From contig CALIBL010000014.1 in NCBI GenBank assembly GCA_938045805.1, positions 147,555-211,554 on the forward strand: a stretch of 64,000 nucleotides of DNA, in the 5' to 3' direction. The notes below the pieces were generated by a model that saw nothing but the letters and a program-made list of their open reading frames with translations, ran no database searches and had not been told where the DNA came from. Every line of letters starts with the position of its first letter. The stretch's first letter is position 1. Positions 25,070 to 33,812 of this stretch are shown in pieces. Source of the stretch: an uncultured Rubripirellula sp. GTDB lineage: Bacteria > Planctomycetota > Planctomycetia > Pirellulales > Pirellulaceae. The translations under genes and the position numbers were made by a program.

Positions 25070-25936
25070 ATGGACAATCCAGCACACGTCGAACGCCAGT
25101 CGTACCGCGTCGAATTCATGGGTGGGCTGGGGTATTCGTTGGCAGGCATTATCGATCGTCCGGTGCATGACAACGATCTCCGAGCAACAGCAGTGTTTAG
25201 TCACTGCTTCACATGCAACAAAGACCTAAAAGCGATTGTTCGAATCTCAAGGGCACTCTCCACCCAGGGGATCGCCGTATTACGTTTCGACATGACCGGT
25301 CTGGGTGGGAGCGATGGTGATTTTTCACAGACAAACTTCAGTACCAACCTGCAAGACCTGCGGGCGGCCATTCAATTTGCCAAGAATGAATGGGGTCACG
25401 TCACAGGACTAATCGGACACAGTTTTGGCGGCGCCGCCACCCTGGCTATCACAGCTGAAAACTCACTCAACTCCGACGGTACCGACGCTGATCCACGAGT
25501 TGCCGTCACCCTTGCAGCCCCCAGTGACACACAACATCTCGCCGACCTGATGGACAAGATGAACTCGGAGATTGAGAGAACGGGGAGTGGCGTCGTTCAT
25601 ATTGGCGGGAGGCCATGGCGTATCACGCGAGAGATGCTGGCTGATTTCCGCTTACACGACCTGCCGAAATTAATCAGCTCCATTTCCAAACCTACCTTAC
25701 TCTTTCATTCGCCGACTGATGAAACCGTTTCTTACGACCATGCCCTAAGAATTCTCGGTCTTATTCAAATTGCCGGCACGACACCGCATCCCCCAAGCCT
25801 CATCTCGCTACTCGGTTCGGACCACCTTATTTCAAATGAGTCGAAATCAATCGATTGGATCGCTTCCACTACCGCTGCTTTTCTAAAACGTTTCGCGGAC
25901 GATCATGCACCCATCCCACAGCACGCCGGACACTAA
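25070..25936 (+). CDS. alpha/beta hydrolase of the type fused to OsmC, without the OsmC domain
   Basis: 288 residues. The sequence HCFTCNKDLKAIVRISRAL, LRFDMTGLGGSDGDF and TNFSTNLQDL matches the N-terminal half of bifunctional alpha/beta hydrolase-OsmC proteins. The nucleophile elbow is G-H-S-F-G-G (Ser), the acid is in the HSPTDETVS region and the His in GSDHL. No OsmC-like peroxidase domain follows; the next gene is unrelated. ATG 25070 gives a start near the first strand (an upstream in-frame TTG/GTG at 25016 is less likely). Likely a cytoplasmic esterase or peptidase-like hydrolase. Confidence 0.85.
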   Translation: MDNPAHVERQSYRVEFMGGLGYSLAGIIDRPVHDNDLRATAVFSHCFTCNKDLKAIVRISRALSTQGIAVLRFDMTGLGGSDGDFSQTNFSTNLQDLRAAIQFAKNEWGHVTGLIGHSFGGAATLAITAENSLNSDGTDADPRVAVTLAAPSDTQHLADLMDKMNSEIERTGSGVVHIGGRPWRITREMLADFRLHDLPKLISSISKPTLLFHSPTDETVSYDHALRILGLIQIAGTTPHPPSLISLLGSDHLISNESKSIDWIASTTAAFLKRFADDHAPIPQHAGH

Positions 25937-25969
25937 TCGGCTGGTCATCCATTCAATAAGTATTTAATC

Positions 25970-27043
25970 ATGCCAGAAAATCATTTCTTGCGTCTCCTGT
26001 TTGCAGTGTGCATCCTGTCCCCAGTGACCGCTTTGAACCGCGTAACGCAGGCTCAATCCTCAACGAAGGTTTCTAATGATCCATCACCTGCCGGAACCAA
26101 GCAACTAAAGGTCATGACTTGGAACCTCGAATGGTTCTACGACGAAAATCAAGGCGACAACTTCAGTGACCTCGCCAAAGAAAAATCATCCCCAAACCGA
26201 GCGTCTTGGGATTGGCGTCGTGATGCAATTGCTAAAAGCATCGCTGAGGCTCGTCCAGATATAGCGGCTTTCCAAGAGGTGGAAAACCGAAGGGTCCTTT
26301 GGTACCTAAGTCGCGCCATCCAACGCAACCACCGACTCTCTTATTTTGAAACATGCATCGAGGGCCGTGACTTCTTCACCGAACAAGATGTTGGTTACCT
26401 CACATCTTCCGAAATTGAAGTCCGAAAAGAAACCTTCCACGGATTCCCTCCTTCACTTCGCGCTACCGGTCGATTCCACAGCGTCACAAAACATTTAGAA
26501 ACCACGATCACATTAATGGCGGAAGGTAAATCCTACCCGGTGATCGTCTTCAACACACACTTACGCGCAAGAGAAGAAGCCGCGGAAATCCGAGCTAAAC
26601 AGGCACGTCTGATTCGACATTGGATCTCTGATTATCTCACCAAGGGAATGGATGTCATTGTGCTCGGAGACATCAACACTGAGCATCGCGGGGATTTAAC
26701 GGATGACCCAGGAACTGAAATCGGCATCTTATGTGGAGCCGAGACAGAACAATTAGATGATGACCTGATTGACTTAACTAGAAAGCTCGCGTTATCGAAT
26801 CGGGGCACACACTTACTCGCCGGCAAAGAATTTGACCGAATCCTGTGCAGCCGATCGCTGATGCACGATGATCCAAATCAATTAGACCTCGTTTTCTCAA
26901 ATATCGAAAACCTTGGGGAACTGTGCATCCAGGGTGATGTAGACACGGCTGAACAACACTGGGACAAATATTGGGAATTGGCCGATGACCAGAGAGACCT
27001 CAGTGATCACCTACCGATTATGGCAACCTTTGAACTTAGATAG
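25970..27043 (+). CDS. secreted endonuclease/exonuclease/phosphatase (EEP) family protein
   Basis: 357 residues with a signal peptide (LRLLFAVCILSPVTALN). The EEP fold is marked by MTWNLEWF at the start, AAFQEVENRRVL (metal Glu), the central IVFNTHLRAREE (His), VLGDINTEHRGD (Asp/Asn) and LSDHLPIMATF (Asp-His) at the C-terminus. Members cleave phosphodiester bonds (nucleases, sphingomyelinases, phospholipases); the substrate here is not defined. It follows the alpha/beta hydrolase by 33 nt on the same strand and precedes a strong terminator. Confidence 0.88.
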   Translation: MPENHFLRLLFAVCILSPVTALNRVTQAQSSTKVSNDPSPAGTKQLKVMTWNLEWFYDENQGDNFSDLAKEKSSPNRASWDWRRDAIAKSIAEARPDIAAFQEVENRRVLWYLSRAIQRNHRLSYFETCIEGRDFFTEQDVGYLTSSEIEVRKETFHGFPPSLRATGRFHSVTKHLETTITLMAEGKSYPVIVFNTHLRAREEAAEIRAKQARLIRHWISDYLTKGMDVIVLGDINTEHRGDLTDDPGTEIGILCGAETEQLDDDLIDLTRKLALSNRGTHLLAGKEFDRILCSRSLMHDDPNQLDLVFSNIENLGELCIQGDVDTAEQHWDKYWELADDQRDLSDHLPIMATFELR

Positions 27044-27061
27044 AAACCAAGTTGAAGACGA

Positions 27062-27101
27062 CAAAAAAACCACGGCACATGAGTACCGTGGTTTTCTTTT
27101 A
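27062..27101. terminator. bidirectional intrinsic terminator
   Basis: AAAACCACGG, a 10-base loop, CCGTGGTTTT, with a T-rich tail on the plus side and a T-run of seven on the minus side. It ends the EEP gene (+) and the Lys-rich secreted gene (-), which converge here. Confidence 0.88.
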
Positions 27102-27124
27102 TTCGATCAAGATCATTGACTGAA

Positions 27125-27658
27125 TCAGTTCTCTTCTTTTTTCTTCTTCTTTCCCTCAGCCTTCTCTTTCGCTTGGTCAGCTTTTCCCTGCATCCCGCGT
27201 GAGAACTCCTTGGGCAACTTGTCTTTCTGCTCTTTGGTTAACAGGGCAACGACACTTTTTCGAAGCGACAGTCGGATACCACTGATCTCCTTCATCGCCT
27301 TGACTTGTGCTTCGTTCAACCCAGCTTCACGATTCACGAGCTCTGCAACCTCACTTCCTTTCTTACCTGATTCACGAACCTTCTTTTGAATCTCGGTTCG
27401 TTTCTTGATGATTTCAGGCGAGATTCCAGCTTTCTCGCGAACCGCAGCGGTTTTGGCGTTCGCCGCTTTGTTCAACTCCTTAACCTTCGCTACTTGCTCA
27501 TCAGTCAACCCAACTTCTTTGAGCTGGTTGAGAATCTGCGCTGCACCTGCTGCGGAACCTTTCTTCTGACGCTTCTTACCGTCTTCTTCCTGCCCAACGG
27601 CAAGGCAAGGGATCAAGGTGACGGTCAAAAGACAAGCCGATAAAACCAATTTTGACAT
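27125..27658 (-). CDS. secreted lysine-rich protein of unknown function
   Basis: 177 residues from ATG 27658. Signal peptide (KLVLSACLLTVTLIPCLAVG) then a highly charged, helical protein with Lys-rich ends (KKRQKKGS; EKAEGKKKKKEEN). The central region (LKEVGLTDEQVAKVKELNKA, LLTKEQKDKLP) contains repeated L-T-x-E/K-Q-like motifs reminiscent of LTXXQ/Spy-type periplasmic proteins, a weak resemblance only. Other known roles cannot be assigned. Confidence 0.75.
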   Translation of the reverse strand: MSKLVLSACLLTVTLIPCLAVGQEEDGKKRQKKGSAAGAAQILNQLKEVGLTDEQVAKVKELNKAANAKTAAVREKAGISPEIIKKRTEIQKKVRESGKKGSEVAELVNREAGLNEAQVKAMKEISGIRLSLRKSVVALLTKEQKDKLPKEFSRGMQGKADQAKEKAEGKKKKKEEN

Positions 27659-27768
27659 TACTGGAGACTCTTGCTTAACAAGGGTGAATCGGGAATGCAT
27701 TCGTTGGACTCCCTAACCATTAATTAGATCGCAAAAAACGTGACTGTCTAGCAAGGTACGGAGACGCC

Positions 27769-28515
27769 CTACAGAGTTTGCCCGCCATCGACCGCAAGAA
27801 TCTGCCCAGTCGACATTCGATTCTGTGTAGAAAAGAACAGAACGGAATCCGCAATCTCATCTGGACTCGACGCCTTCGGGATTGGATAACCCGCAACCAT
27901 GGCATCCAAATCCCAGTCAGGGTTCCCCTCTCTGATCCACCGACTATCAATCGGCCCCGGACACACGGCATTGACGCTCACATGAGGAGCCAAAACACGG
28001 GCAAATGACTTAGTCATGGTAATCAATGCCCCCTTCGTCGCACAGTAAGCAATGGAAGAACCAGATCCGGTGATCCCCGCCACCGAAGCGACATTAACGA
28101 CCGAGCCGCGTTCGCTCTTCCTAAGGAGATCAGCGGCAGCTCGTGTAACAAAGAACGCTCCCTTCACGTTCACTTCCAGCATCCGATCCCACATCGCCTC
28201 GGTCAAATCGTCAAGCTTTTCGTGCGAAATAAAATTCGTTGTTGCAGCATTATTGACCACCACATCTAAACGGCCAAAACATTCCTCGGTGCGGGCAACC
28301 ATATCCCTAACGGCCTGATCGTCAGAGACGTCGCAGCGAAAGAGTAGTGATTTCCCGCCAACTTTTTCCACTTGCGCAGCGGTATCCGTTGCTTCGGTTT
28401 CACTCCTTGAGTAGTTCACCACCACGCCATAACCCATCGCTGCGTACCGCAACGCGCAGGCACGACCAACTCCAGTACCTGCTCCCGTTACCAAAGCGAC
28501 TCTCTTGTCAAACAT
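27769..28515 (-). CDS. short-chain dehydrogenase/reductase (SDR)
   Basis: 248 residues, complete classical SDR: cofactor motif TGAGTGVG at 10-17, NNA at 88-90, catalytic Ser144, Tyr157 and Lys161 (YCATK), and the C-terminal PGPIDSRW and GQILAVDGG motifs. This is the FabG/3-oxoacyl or sugar-dehydrogenase-like subgroup; the substrate is unknown. ATG 28515 is preferred over an in-frame ATG at 28530 because GAGGGG lies seven bases upstream. It contrasts with the broken SDR copy at 5050. Confidence 0.9.
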   Translation of the reverse strand: MFDKRVALVTGAGTGVGRACALRYAAMGYGVVVNYSRSETEATDTAAQVEKVGGKSLLFRCDVSDDQAVRDMVARTEECFGRLDVVVNNAATTNFISHEKLDDLTEAMWDRMLEVNVKGAFFVTRAAADLLRKSERGSVVNVASVAGITGSGSSIAYCATKGALITMTKSFARVLAPHVSVNAVCPGPIDSRWIREGNPDWDLDAMVAGYPIPKASSPDEIADSVLFFSTQNRMSTGQILAVDGGQTL

Positions 28516-28595
28516 CCCCAGTCCCCTCATCCCGTCTCTTGAATCACCCGCCTCGATGACGAGAACAAAAAAGATTCATTTGGTTAATTAGTTGA

Positions 28596-29456
28596 TTACA
28601 AATTCCCGTCATTCCGACGCACGCGAGTCGCTTCCCCAGAGGTGATTTCAATCTCTCCATCGACTGTGGCAATCCTCAACCCACCATGATCGGAAATTCC
28701 AAGACATCGCCCCGAGCGAGTCATCCCGTCAAGTTGGTACTCAACAATTTCTCCGTTTAATAGGCATCGCTGCCTGAGTTCGCTGACCAATGAAATCGGC
28801 TCGCTTGCGATTTGTCCGACCGCTTCCATGATGGATTCGACAAGTCCATCAAGAAGGTCATAACGCTCGACACGCCGGCCAAGCACTTGTGCTAATCCGC
28901 TCACCGTCTGTGTTGTATTCTTATCGGTGATCTTCGGCGTCGTTCCGATGTTCACACCAACACCAATTACAAGGTACTCGGGGTGTCTCCCGTCTAACTC
29001 CATCAAGATCCCTGCAAGCTTGCCGCCTGCCAAGTAAATATCGTTCGGCCATTTTACTCTTGTTTTCAAAGGCGAGAACTCAAACTCCAAGAATCGAGAG
29101 ATCCCGACACCAACAGCTAGGGAGCAGTACCTACCCATCGCCTCACGATTGCCTCGATCCTCATTTGAAATCACCAAAGTGAAAGTTAGCGTTCCACCAT
29201 CGCTATTCCATCGGCGACCATGCCGGCCCCGACCCGCAGTCTGACGATCTGCTACCAACAATCGCGGCAAAGAGTTCAGACAAGCAGATGACGTTTGAAT
29301 CTCCGCCAAGGCAGCAGTGTTTGTCGAATCCACCTCCTCGTAATGGATTGACGATTTGACAACTAGCGAGGATTGCAACCGCTTGACCGCCGCCAAACCA
29401 CTTGGATCAGGACAACCAACAATCGAAATCCTTTGATCTTGTTTATGTTCAGTCAT
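28596..29456 (-). CDS. birA: biotin-[acetyl-CoA-carboxylase] ligase
   Basis: 286 residues. The biotinoyl-AMP binding motif GRGRHGRRW, the KWPNDI motif and the GVGVNIGT motif identify the catalytic domain; the C-terminal SH3-like domain ends in EITSGEATRVR. No N-terminal winged-helix repressor domain is seen, so it is a ligase without repressor function. It activates biotin and transfers it to the carboxyl carrier protein. The ATG overlaps the stop of the upstream zinc-ribbon gene as TGATG, so the two are coupled. Confidence 0.93.
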   Translation of the reverse strand: MTEHKQDQRISIVGCPDPSGLAAVKRLQSSLVVKSSIHYEEVDSTNTAALAEIQTSSACLNSLPRLLVADRQTAGRGRHGRRWNSDGGTLTFTLVISNEDRGNREAMGRYCSLAVGVGISRFLEFEFSPLKTRVKWPNDIYLAGGKLAGILMELDGRHPEYLVIGVGVNIGTTPKITDKNTTQTVSGLAQVLGRRVERYDLLDGLVESIMEAVGQIASEPISLVSELRQRCLLNGEIVEYQLDGMTRSGRCLGISDHGGLRIATVDGEIEITSGEATRVRRNDGNL

Positions 29457-29728
29457 CAAAAGAACAGTAAACCCGAGAAAAACATTATCAACAGCATCAC
29501 CGCAATTAGACGCCAAAGCCAAGGAGTCGAGGTGACTGCGGCGTGGTCGCCAAATTCACTCGCCACATAGGACTCGTAATCGAATTCGTCCGGACCGGAC
29601 GCTTCATCAAGGCCATTCACGGCTCCATCGCTCCAACCATCCGAATCACTACTACCACAATGGCGACAGAACTCTGCCTCAGCTCGTATTTCTCCGCCGC
29701 AATGCAAACAATTTGTCCACTTTGACAT
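29456..29728 (-). CDS. zinc-ribbon protein with a C-terminal membrane anchor
   Basis: 90 residues. An N-terminal zinc-ribbon has two CxxC knuckles (NCLHCGG and FCRHCGS, 4 cysteines). An acidic middle (about residues 30-60) is followed by one hydrophobic C-terminal segment (LWRLIAVMLLIMFFSGLLFF) ending the protein, as in tail-anchored proteins. Start at ATG 29728 immediately before MSKWTNCLHC; the frame continues upstream without protein-like features. It is coupled to birA by a TGATG overlap; a functional link is not evident. Confidence 0.75.
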   Translation of the reverse strand: MSKWTNCLHCGGEIRAEAEFCRHCGSSDSDGWSDGAVNGLDEASGPDEFDYESYVASEFGDHAAVTSTPWLWRLIAVMLLIMFFSGLLFF

Positions 29729-30045
29729 TGCTTCGATTCCATTGATCAGCTGTAAATTTGACTTGCGGTAAGATCTGCTTCGTAGTTGAGGCCTGCACAC
29801 GACATGACCTCGCTCAAGAATGCTCTGTATTCCACCTAGCGGTAGACTATCACACATCCGACGCTAACAGAATCGCCATCCAAACCTTGGGATATCGAGT
29901 CCAACCGTGGCATTGGTTAAACTACGCCGCGTCGCAATGCTTCAATGCAGCGACAGACTGACCACGCGAATCGCCCCGCAGAACGTTCTCCTCACCTCCG
30001 TCTGACACTTCCAGATCACTCCAACTCTCGGCTTTCGACCCAACA
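29729..30045. other. divergent intergenic region
   Basis: 317 bp between the zinc-ribbon/birA unit (-) and mogA (+). No gene, repeat or clear hairpin was found. Confidence 0.4.
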
Positions 30046-30582
30046 ATGCTTGAAATAATGAAGATTGGCGTGGTAACGGTTTCGGATCGAGCGAGTCGAG
30101 GCGAGTACGAAGACCTTGGGGGTCCCGCGATTCAAGAATACCTTCGGGAAGTGATCGATAGTCCCTTCGAAATCGAGCAGCGAATCATTTCGGATGATCA
30201 GACGATCATTGAAAGCACTCTGATTGAACTATGCGATGTTCAACATTGTTCGCTAGTGGTTACAACCGGTGGAACGGGCCCAGCCAAGCGTGACGTGACC
30301 CCTGAAGCAACCGAAGCGATTTCACACAAACTGATGCCTGGCTTTGGCGAGTTAATGCGTCAGGTCTCCTTGGAGAAAGTCCCCACAGCGATTCTTTCAA
30401 GACAAACCGCGGGAATTCGCAATCAATCTCTAATCGTCAACCTACCGGGCAAGCCAAAAGCCATTGCCGAATGCCTTGATGGTGTCTTTGCCGCAATTCC
30501 CTACTGCATCGATTTGCTTGAAGGGCCATTCATGGTCACAAATGAGACGAGATTTGTTGCTTTCAGACCCAAAAGCAAGTGA
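30046..30582 (+). CDS. mogA: molybdopterin adenylyltransferase, MogA/MoaB type
   Basis: 178 residues. Hallmarks are VVTVSDRASRGEYED at the N-terminus, VVTTGGTGPAKRDVTPEAT (the molybdopterin-binding signature) and LVNLPGKPKAIAECL at the C-terminus. It adenylates molybdopterin before molybdenum insertion. A second in-frame ATG at 30058 could be the true start. No other molybdenum cofactor gene lies nearby. It is convergent with the PLP decarboxylase. Confidence 0.9.
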   Translation: MLEIMKIGVVTVSDRASRGEYEDLGGPAIQEYLREVIDSPFEIEQRIISDDQTIIESTLIELCDVQHCSLVVTTGGTGPAKRDVTPEATEAISHKLMPGFGELMRQVSLEKVPTAILSRQTAGIRNQSLIVNLPGKPKAIAECLDGVFAAIPYCIDLLEGPFMVTNETRFVAFRPKSK

Positions 30583-30670
30583 TGCGACACGTCTCCAATG
30601 AAGGGTGACACCCCCGCTTATAAACACCCTGAGATGAAGATCCTCCTGATGAAGCGTGCCATCACCACCG

Positions 30671-32263
30671 CTAGTGATGCTGAGTAGGCGTCGCGGAGAC
30701 AGGCTCATTCTCGGTACAGACCCCTGCCCTCAGTTCCCTCGCGGCCTCACGAATTTGCTGCATGAGGCGATCGAGATCACGCTCCTCCATTAACGGATTC
30801 ATAATCGTTGACCGTAGATAAATGCGTCCTGCCACCCGGGTCTGCGTCAGATAACCCTGCCCACGTTCCAACAAACTTCGCCGGAGACGGAGCTGGAACT
30901 CATCATCGAAAAGTTCACTATGCCCATCGCTTGAATTCCCGCAATAAGAGAACAGAACAATGTTACACGAAGGTTTCGCCCAAACCTCGAAATCATCCGC
31001 TTGCTTCAAACGGAGATAGAATTGTTCCGCGGTGTTGATGACTCGATCAATCAAGGCACCAAAAAAAGACTTACCAAAAATGGACCAAACTCCCCACAGC
31101 CCCAGCGCGGACGCGCGCTTGGTACATTCCATCGTAACGACAGCGTTGTCATATGACGCTAAAGTCGGTTTAGACGGGTCAAAAAGATAAGGCGCATCCT
31201 GATCAAAGGCAGCAAATTGATGCCGCGGCTCTTTGAAGAACAACATCGCGCAAACGGCAGGAACGAAAAGCATCTTGTGCGCATCGACCACCACGCTATC
31301 AGCCAATTCGAGTCCATCGAGTTTGGATCGATGCGATTCGCTAAATCTTAGTGCACCGCCATGTGCCGCATCGACGTGCAGCCACACGCCAAACTGCTGA
31401 CACACACCAGCAATTGCCGAGAGGGGATCAAATGCTCCGCAGGCAGTACTACCCGCCACGGAAACCACCGCCAAAATCGGCACCTCACGATTTCGCAGGT
31501 CGCTCAAAACTCGGGTCAGGCCCTCGACCGACATGCGCCGTTCCTCGTCAACGGGAACCCGCACCAAATGCTTGGTCCCTAACCCCATGACTCCAACCGC
31601 CCGCTCGATACAGTAGTGCGCATCTTCGTGCACCACGACCACGGGAGAAGTCGAGCGTGTCTGCACGCCACTACCCCAAACCTCCGGAAACTGAGTCTGT
31701 CGCGCAGCGAGCAATGCAGTCAAGTTTGCCAAAGAGCCGCCAGATGTAACCAAAGCGCCAAACCGACCCTCGTCAAATCCCAACTCGAGCCCAACCCGAT
31801 TCAGGACTGCGCGTTCAACTGCCACAGACCACGGCCCCATCTCGTAAACACCCTGAACCTGGTTGGTCAGAGAGGTAAGCGCGTCAAACCAACCCGCCAA
31901 GGGTAGAGACGCCGGTACCTGATGCCCTGCACACAGTGGGTGATGTAAACCCTGACTTTTCTCCAAACAAATCTTGATGGCCGATTCAAATTTCTCGACC
32001 AAGTCTCCGTAACTCGAGCAATCTCCAGAGCCAACGGTAAAGTCTATTTTTCTCAGCGAGGAGTCATTCGCTGTTGCTGCTAAAAAGGATTCGGCATTCC
32101 TTACGTTTTCATCCGGCTCCATCCATGCTTGAAATTCGCGTTGCTCGCTCTGCAAACGATTCAAATGCGTGGAAAATAGTTGTGCTAATTTCTCACCGCA
32201 CTGCAACGAAAACTCTGGATTGTAGGACGCGCGTATCCAATCATCCCAACTCTGATGTTCCAC
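30671..32263 (-). CDS. group II PLP-dependent amino acid decarboxylase
   Basis: 530 residues. The PLP Lys330 lies in VVVDAHKMLF, the HVDAAHGG motif in 297-303, and VTSGGSLANLTAL binds cofactor phosphate. The family includes aromatic amino acid, glutamate, diaminobutyrate and sulfinoalanine decarboxylases; the substrate cannot be assigned. A diaminobutyrate-type enzyme is one option. The start is a GTG at 32263 with GGTGAGGG just upstream; spacing is short, so a later start is possible. It is convergent with mogA. Confidence 0.85.
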   Translation of the reverse strand: MEHQSWDDWIRASYNPEFSLQCGEKLAQLFSTHLNRLQSEQREFQAWMEPDENVRNAESFLAATANDSSLRKIDFTVGSGDCSSYGDLVEKFESAIKICLEKSQGLHHPLCAGHQVPASLPLAGWFDALTSLTNQVQGVYEMGPWSVAVERAVLNRVGLELGFDEGRFGALVTSGGSLANLTALLAARQTQFPEVWGSGVQTRSTSPVVVVHEDAHYCIERAVGVMGLGTKHLVRVPVDEERRMSVEGLTRVLSDLRNREVPILAVVSVAGSTACGAFDPLSAIAGVCQQFGVWLHVDAAHGGALRFSESHRSKLDGLELADSVVVDAHKMLFVPAVCAMLFFKEPRHQFAAFDQDAPYLFDPSKPTLASYDNAVVTMECTKRASALGLWGVWSIFGKSFFGALIDRVINTAEQFYLRLKQADDFEVWAKPSCNIVLFSYCGNSSDGHSELFDDEFQLRLRRSLLERGQGYLTQTRVAGRIYLRSTIMNPLMEERDLDRLMQQIREAARELRAGVCTENEPVSATPTQHH

Positions 32264-32355
32264 TCCCTCACCCTATTCAGTAGCACGTGCGATCATCAAA
32301 AAACGAATCGGCTAAAACAACATGATGCGGTCAAGCCAACTTGCAATCGTGACCG

Positions 32356-33354
32356 TTAACGCTGACGGATTAAATCGATATCCAAAATGCCCTGTGATCG
32401 CCTCCAAGTCTCCGTCTCTCTTAAAAACCTTTCAGCGTCCACGGGATATCCCGCCGTCGGTTTTAGGTCCTCTTTAAACTGCCTCACAAAATAATCGTTC
32501 AATCGTTCCATGAATCGCTCTCGAAGAAACTTAGCAACCAATGAAGAGTAAGCCACCGGCGTGAAACGATCTCCCTTAACCGTAAAATGGATTCGGCGAG
32601 GTCGCCCCTGATCCATCTCGTAGACACTTGACTCCTTGGTTTCCTCGATCACCCGAACTAATCCATCACTAAACTGATTTTGTAAGACACCCGCATAGTA
32701 ACGGCGTCCACCATGGCGATCACAGAACACATCGACCGTCCCGTTCCCCGGAACACGATCGACCAAGTTCGCAACCAACTCAATCGTCAGCATCGATAAC
32801 AGGTCTGATTTATTGTATCCCCGAGAACAGATTTGATTGAACGAGCGAGCCGTGATGGACCGCGTTTCAATGGCGATCAAGTCGAGTTCATCACAAAACC
32901 ATCGATCTTTCAATTCATTAGCTAGTTGGCCCCCTAACTCGCGTCCCTGTCCATCTCCTCGACAAAGTAATCCACCCTTAGGATCATGACGGCCGCTGGC
33001 TTTCTCTTGAAAGAGCCAAGGTGTTTCACGGAGTGTCTGTAAATCGTTGGGGCAAATCTTCGATAGTACGTCTAAAAACTGATTCGATCGGATGCCACAT
33101 TGCATCAACCCGGCCGCAACCATCGCTTCCAATGCTGCTAAGCCTTTCCCAGGTTGGTAGACCCGCTTTGAGTCATCCACCCGTAGAACATGCCCCCGTA
33201 AACGAAGCGGTTCAGCTAGGTGATGAAAGGCACCACTCAAATCATCACCGGAGGCAGCACCATCAGGAATTCGCCACAACGAACCAGCGATGACTAGTGG
33301 ACCCAGTTTCGGTCCATAACCTGCTTCATCGGTTGCGATCAAAAACGAAGCCAT
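32356..33354 (-). CDS. RNase HII-like protein, atypical
   Basis: 332 residues, longer than usual for RNase HII (about 200-230). The N-terminus reads ATDEAGYGPKLGPLVIAG, parallel to the RNase HII DEAGRGP-x-AGP motif with Arg replaced by Tyr. DDSK at 60-63, CDRHGG (Asp212) and KGDRFTPVAYSSLVAKFLRERFM (Asp262 and the S-x-x-A-K helix) correspond to the remaining catalytic and structural positions. The four metal ligands (Asp9, Glu10, Asp212, Asp262) thus appear present. It may cleave RNA-DNA hybrids or have a related nuclease role. The family assignment is by eye. Confidence 0.72.
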   Translation of the reverse strand: MASFLIATDEAGYGPKLGPLVIAGSLWRIPDGAASGDDLSGAFHHLAEPLRLRGHVLRVDDSKRVYQPGKGLAALEAMVAAGLMQCGIRSNQFLDVLSKICPNDLQTLRETPWLFQEKASGRHDPKGGLLCRGDGQGRELGGQLANELKDRWFCDELDLIAIETRSITARSFNQICSRGYNKSDLLSMLTIELVANLVDRVPGNGTVDVFCDRHGGRRYYAGVLQNQFSDGLVRVIEETKESSVYEMDQGRPRRIHFTVKGDRFTPVAYSSLVAKFLRERFMERLNDYFVRQFKEDLKPTAGYPVDAERFLRETETWRRSQGILDIDLIRQR

Positions 33355-33812
33355 GTCTCGTGTTCATCCTTGATTCCACTTTATATGCCGCCGGACGGAT
33401 CTCGCGACAAAAATCTACCGCGGGTCAAGCTTCAGACATCAACGGATCTGGAGCTTCAACGCTCTGAGCGATACTTTACCGAATCCGTGTCTGCAGTATC
33501 ACCACACCGCGGGACAGAATTGAAGAGTGTGCACGTGGGATCTGGCAAACCAGTTACCGCAGTCTCCGATACAACAGAGGAACCGCAGGATCGCTGATTG
33601 ACCACAAAACGAAGACCAAAGGCGGAATCCTCGCCCGTGAAATCTTCCGCCAAAAGCGTTAGGTTGAATTGGCAAATTTCATGCTAGGATGTTGGTCGAG
33701 AGCGGACACGAGGGGTCTAAAAGCGACTCAACCGGCCCGTTTCATCAGATGATTCAACGCCACGGAACCGGCGTCGAACTCAATTTGAACCGACAAAAAA
33801 GCATCGAACCTC
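33355..33812. other. divergent intergenic region, one weak hairpin
   Basis: 458 bp between the RNase HII-like gene (-) and glgX (+). No convincing gene; a 75-codon frame at 33370 has no family resemblance or RBS. A 7-bp stem (GGCGGAA at 33621, TTCCGCC at 33645) with an 17-base loop is present without a T-run. Confidence 0.4.

Noticed and set aside
33370..33597. 75-codon frame in the RNase HII-glgX intergenic region
   Set aside because: No RBS, no family resemblance; judged non-coding.
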